A stretch of 16,621 nt of DNA from contig CAZLKN010000062.1 of NCBI GenBank assembly GCA_964560135.1, positions 1 to 16,621 on the forward strand. Direction: 5' to 3'. The translations under genes were made by a program, and so were the position numbers. Under the pieces are notes generated by a model. The model was not told where the DNA came from, made no database searches, and saw only the letters and a list, made by a program, of their open reading frames with translations. Shown piece after piece: positions 13,250 through 16,621 of the stretch; positions within the stretch are counted from its first letter, which is position 1; each line of letters opens with the position of its first letter. This DNA comes from CAZLKN01 sp964560135 (GTDB taxonomy: Bacteria > Actinomycetota > JAICYB01).

Positions 13250-14020
13250 ATGCTGCTCGCCGTGGACGTCGGCAACACCGAGACGACCATCGGGGTGTTC
13301 GACCGCGAGAGGCTGGTCCAGACCTGGCGGCTGGCCACCCGGTCCAACCGGACCGCCGACGAACTCGCGCTCGTCTTCTCTGCGTTCCTCGCCCTCGAGG
13401 ACCTGTCTTTCGACGGCGACGTGACGGGGGTGGCGGTGTCCTGTGTGGTCCCGCGTTCCACGCAGGCCCTGCGGGAGATGGTGCTCCGGTACTTCCGCTT
13501 CGAACCGCTCGTCGTGGAGCCGGGGATCAAGACCGGCATGCCGGTGAAGATCGACAACCCCAAGGAGGTGGGAGCCGACCGGATCGTGAACGCCGTGGCC
13601 GCCCATGCGCTCCACGGGGGCCCGTCGGTCGTCGTCGACCTCGGCACCGCGACGACCTTCGATGCGATCTCGTCCAAGGGCGAGTATGTCGGGGGAGCGA
13701 TCGCCCCGGGCCTGGAGATGTCGGTGAACGCGCTCGTGGCGAGCACGGCGATGCTGAAGCGAGTGGAGTTCAAGGCGCCCGACCGGCTGATCGGGAAGAG
13801 CACCGGTGAGGCCATCCAGTCGGGGGTGGTGTTCGGCTACGCCTGCCTGATCGAAGGCATGGTCGACCGTTTCCGCAAGGAGCTCGGCTCCGACGCCAGG
13901 ACGATCATGACCGGGGGCCTGGCCGAGACCATGTCCGCGAACGTGACCGGGATCGACGTGGTCGAGCCCTGGCTCGTGCTCGAGGGTCTGCGGATCCTGT
14001 TCGAGCGCAACACCGACTGA
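13250..14020 (+). CDS. coaX: Type III pantothenate kinase
   Basis: The product is a 256-residue ASKHA-fold kinase that phosphorylates pantothenate in the first step of CoA synthesis. It has the N-terminal phosphate loop DVGNTETTIGVF, the GADRIVNA motif with Asp110, and DLGTATTFDAI with Asp130. The C-terminal part has GGAIAPGLEMS and MTGGLAE. Length matches type III enzymes (about 255-265), which are insensitive to CoA feedback. The ATG lies two bases after the nadC stop with GGGGGAAGGG upstream. It ends the pan/nad operon; lysS follows after a 59-bp gap with its own promoter box. Confidence 0.95.
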   Translation: MLLAVDVGNTETTIGVFDRERLVQTWRLATRSNRTADELALVFSAFLALEDLSFDGDVTGVAVSCVVPRSTQALREMVLRYFRFEPLVVEPGIKTGMPVKIDNPKEVGADRIVNAVAAHALHGGPSVVVDLGTATTFDAISSKGEYVGGAIAPGLEMSVNALVASTAMLKRVEFKAPDRLIGKSTGEAIQSGVVFGYACLIEGMVDRFRKELGSDARTIMTGGLAETMSANVTGIDVVEPWLVLEGLRILFERNTD

Positions 14021-14067
14021 AGCCCGTCAGGGCCCGCCGGGTTCCTCGGCCCCCGGGGGTGGACCGG

Positions 14068-14073
14068 TAGACT
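14068..14073 (+). promoter_or_regulatory. lysS: -10 box for leaderless lysS transcript
   Basis: TAGACT lies six bases before the lysS ATG at 14080, and no Shine-Dalgarno sequence is visible. The 59-bp gap after coaX otherwise holds only GC-rich sequence with no clear -35 and no T-run terminator. Confidence 0.55.
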
Positions 14074-14079
14074 CCAGCG

Positions 14080-15558
14080 ATGAGCGAGGAGGATCTCTAC
14101 CGCGCGCGGCTCCGGAAGGCCGACGAGCTGCGCGACGCCGGTGTCGAGCCGTGGCCCGTCCGCTTCGAGCGGACCCACACCGCCGGCGAGCTCCAGGAAG
14201 CCTACGCCGACCTCGCTCCGGGCGAGGGATCCGGCGCCACGGTACGTGTCGCGGGACGCATGATGACCGCGCGCCTCCAGGGCCGGGTCGCGTTCGGCGA
14301 CCTCCAGGACGGCTCGGGGGCCCGGATCCAGCTGTTCGTGTCCGGACGGCAGGTTCCGGACTTCGAGCACTTCGACACCGGCGACATCGTCGGCGCGGTG
14401 GGCGAGGTCGTGCGCACGAAGCGCGGCGAGCTCTCGGTGCGGCCGGATGAGCTCGTGCTGGTGTCCAAGGGGCTGCGCCCCCTCCCGGACAAGTGGCACG
14501 GGTTGAAGGACGTGGAGGTCAGGTACCGGCAGCGGTATCTCGATCTGATCGCCAATCCCGAGGCCCGCCGGATCGCCGAGGTTCGCTCGCGGGCCGTCCG
14601 GGCCGCCCGTGGCTACCTCGACGACCGCGGGTTCCTCGAGGTGGAGACACCGATCCTGCACCCGATCCCCGGCGGCGCGGCCGCGCGGCCGTTCGTGACC
14701 CACCACAACGCCCTCGACGCCGACCTCTACCTGCGGATCGCGCCCGAGCTGTACCTGAAGCGCCTGCTGGTCGGGGGGTTCGAGCGGGTGTACGAGATCG
14801 GCCGCACCTTCCGCAACGAGGGCATCAGCTACAAGCACAACCCCGAGTTCACGATGCTGGAGGCCTATCAGGCCTACGCCGACTACGGCGACATGATGGA
14901 GCTCATGCAGGGGCTCGTGCAGCACCTGGCCCGGGAGACCACCGGCTCCACGCTGGTGAGCTTCGAGGGACACGACATCGAGCTGGGCGGGGAGTGGCGG
15001 CGGGTGACGATGCTCGAGGCGGTGCGTGAAGCCACCGGCCAGCCCCTCGGCTTCGACACCCCGCTGGACGACCTCCGCGCCGCCTGCACCCGGGCCGGGG
15101 TGGAGGTCCAGCCGTGGTGGGGCAAGGGCATGCTGATCGCGGAGATCTACGAGAAGCTCGTCGAGCCGACGCTCGTGCAGCCCACGATCGTCTACGACTA
15201 TCCCCTCGAGATATCGCCGCTGGCCCGGACCCACCGGGACGACCCCAACCTCGTCGAGCGCTTCGAGCCGATCGTGGCCGGCCGCGAGCTCGGCAACGCC
15301 TTCAGCGAGCTGAACGACCCGGTGGAGCAGCGCAGGCGCTTCGCCTCCCAGATGGAGGCCCGCGGCCACGGCGACATCGAGGCCAATCCGGTCGACGATC
15401 CCTACATCGCCGCACTGGAATACGGGATGCCGCCTGCGGGGGGTCTGGGGGTGGGGATCGACCGCCTGCTGATGCTGCTCACCGGGGTGCACTCGATCCG
15501 CGAGGTCATCCTGTTCCCGGCCCTGCGCCCCGAGCGCGAGGCCGACCCCGGACCCTGA
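14080..15558 (+). CDS. lysS: Lysyl-tRNA synthetase, class II
   Basis: The product is a 492-residue enzyme that charges tRNA-Lys. The N-terminal anticodon-binding OB-fold spans roughly residues 50-150 (VRVAGRMMTARLQGRVAFGD). The class II catalytic domain follows: motif 1 around GFLEVETPILHPIPGGA, motif 2 RTFRNEGISYKHNPEFTMLE, and motif 3 GGLGVGIDRLLMLLTG with the ATP-binding Arg. Length and motif order are typical of bacterial class II LysRS. The start ATG at 14080 is supported by the TAGACT box six bases upstream and the lack of other starts nearby. A position between coaX and clpC is common in actinobacteria. A very long antisense frame over this gene is not believed. Confidence 0.97.
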   Translation: MSEEDLYRARLRKADELRDAGVEPWPVRFERTHTAGELQEAYADLAPGEGSGATVRVAGRMMTARLQGRVAFGDLQDGSGARIQLFVSGRQVPDFEHFDTGDIVGAVGEVVRTKRGELSVRPDELVLVSKGLRPLPDKWHGLKDVEVRYRQRYLDLIANPEARRIAEVRSRAVRAARGYLDDRGFLEVETPILHPIPGGAAARPFVTHHNALDADLYLRIAPELYLKRLLVGGFERVYEIGRTFRNEGISYKHNPEFTMLEAYQAYADYGDMMELMQGLVQHLARETTGSTLVSFEGHDIELGGEWRRVTMLEAVREATGQPLGFDTPLDDLRAACTRAGVEVQPWWGKGMLIAEIYEKLVEPTLVQPTIVYDYPLEISPLARTHRDDPNLVERFEPIVAGRELGNAFSELNDPVEQRRRFASQMEARGHGDIEANPVDDPYIAALEYGMPPAGGLGVGIDRLLMLLTGVHSIREVILFPALRPEREADPGP

Positions 15559-15724
15559 CCGTGGTGATTCGACCTCGCCCCGCGCGGGTATGGCTGGAAT
15601 TGCCGGTAATGGACGGCCGCGGGGAACCGATAGTAGTGGTAGGACGGCAGGTATCCAACACGAAGGAACGATTTCGTGCGCTTGAGCGTTCTTAGAGTTA
15701 GCAGGTCGGGTCGGGCACGCCGGG

Positions 15725-15747
15725 TATACTCGGAGTCGGGACCCGAC
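15725..15747 (+). promoter_or_regulatory. clpC: clpC promoter -10 box with adjacent palindrome
   Basis: TATACT (15725-15730) is the best sigma-A type -10 in the window; a consensus -35 is not obvious. Immediately downstream, GTCGGG-A-CCCGAC (15735-15747) is a perfect 6-bp inverted repeat near the expected transcription start. Direct GTCGG repeats (15705-15715) lie just upstream of the box. The rest of the 223-bp gap from 15559 holds GAACG (15666-15670) inverted relative to CGTTC (15687-15691), and no gene that I can support. Confidence 0.6.
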
Positions 15748-15781
15748 GAGCGGGCTGTATCCGCCCACATGGGAGGATCGG

Positions 15782-16621
<840 letters not shown>

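Noticed and set aside
15681..15701. HspR (HAIR) site upstream of clpC
   Set aside because: Only the CTTGAG half-site is present at 15681; the expected inverted half after seven bases reads GAGTTAG, which does not match.

Overview
The window is GC-rich (roughly 70%), gene-dense DNA from a high-GC actinobacterium (Actinomycetota). The evidence is the gene content and order: ftsH, then folE-folP-folB-folK, then DUF2520-panC-panD-nadC-coaX, lysS and clpC. Starts are often GTG, and several operon heads have a TANNNT box 6-7 nt before the start codon, a common actinobacterial leaderless arrangement. I cannot assign a class or genus from the sequence alone. Both ends are cut inside genes: ftsH is missing its N-terminal part and clpC is missing its C-terminal part.

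Layout. (1) 1-1151: C-terminal two thirds of FtsH, the membrane AAA+ protease. (2) 1193-1858: a dienelactone-hydrolase-family alpha/beta hydrolase. (3) 1859-2325: a non-coding stretch built from long imperfect inverted repeats. (4) 2326-5345: a lipid or small-molecule module, made of an MFS transporter on the minus strand diverging from an acyl-CoA delta-9-type desaturase across a shared promoter/operator, followed by a TetR regulator with a Lys/Ala-rich tail. Blocks 2-4 lie between ftsH and folE, which are often neighbours in actinobacteria. (5) 5381-8458: a tightly overlapping folate operon, folE-folP-[Fe-S RecB-like nuclease]-folB-folK. (6) 8514-10126: an envelope pair, a YihY/BrkB-type membrane protein fused in frame to an Actinobacterial Holin-X (DUF1469) domain, then a small DUF3618-like membrane protein. 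(7) 10144-14020: a cofactor operon preceded by a structured leader, DUF2520-panC-panD-nadC-coaX, feeding pantothenate/CoA and NAD. (8) 14080-15558: lysS with its own leaderless promoter. (9) 15782-16621: the start of clpC behind a clear TATACT promoter box.

How the genes work together. The fol genes make the dihydropterin branch of tetrahydrofolate from GTP. PanC and PanD supply pantothenate (PanD makes the beta-alanine that PanC uses), CoaX phosphorylates it as the first step to CoA, and NadC makes the NAD precursor nicotinate mononucleotide. The desaturase and its likely TetR regulator adjust membrane lipid unsaturation. FtsH and ClpC are protein quality-control ATPases.

The most interesting items for follow-up are: the YihY/Holin-X fusion, which retains a strong internal ribosome binding site and in-frame ATG at the domain junction; the pan-operon leader with two mutually exclusive pairings and a Shine-Dalgarno sequence inside a hairpin loop; the Fe-S nuclease gene overlapping its folate-synthesis neighbours at both ends; and the nested inverted repeats in the 1859-2325 spacer. 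None of these is proven to be a new system by the sequence alone.
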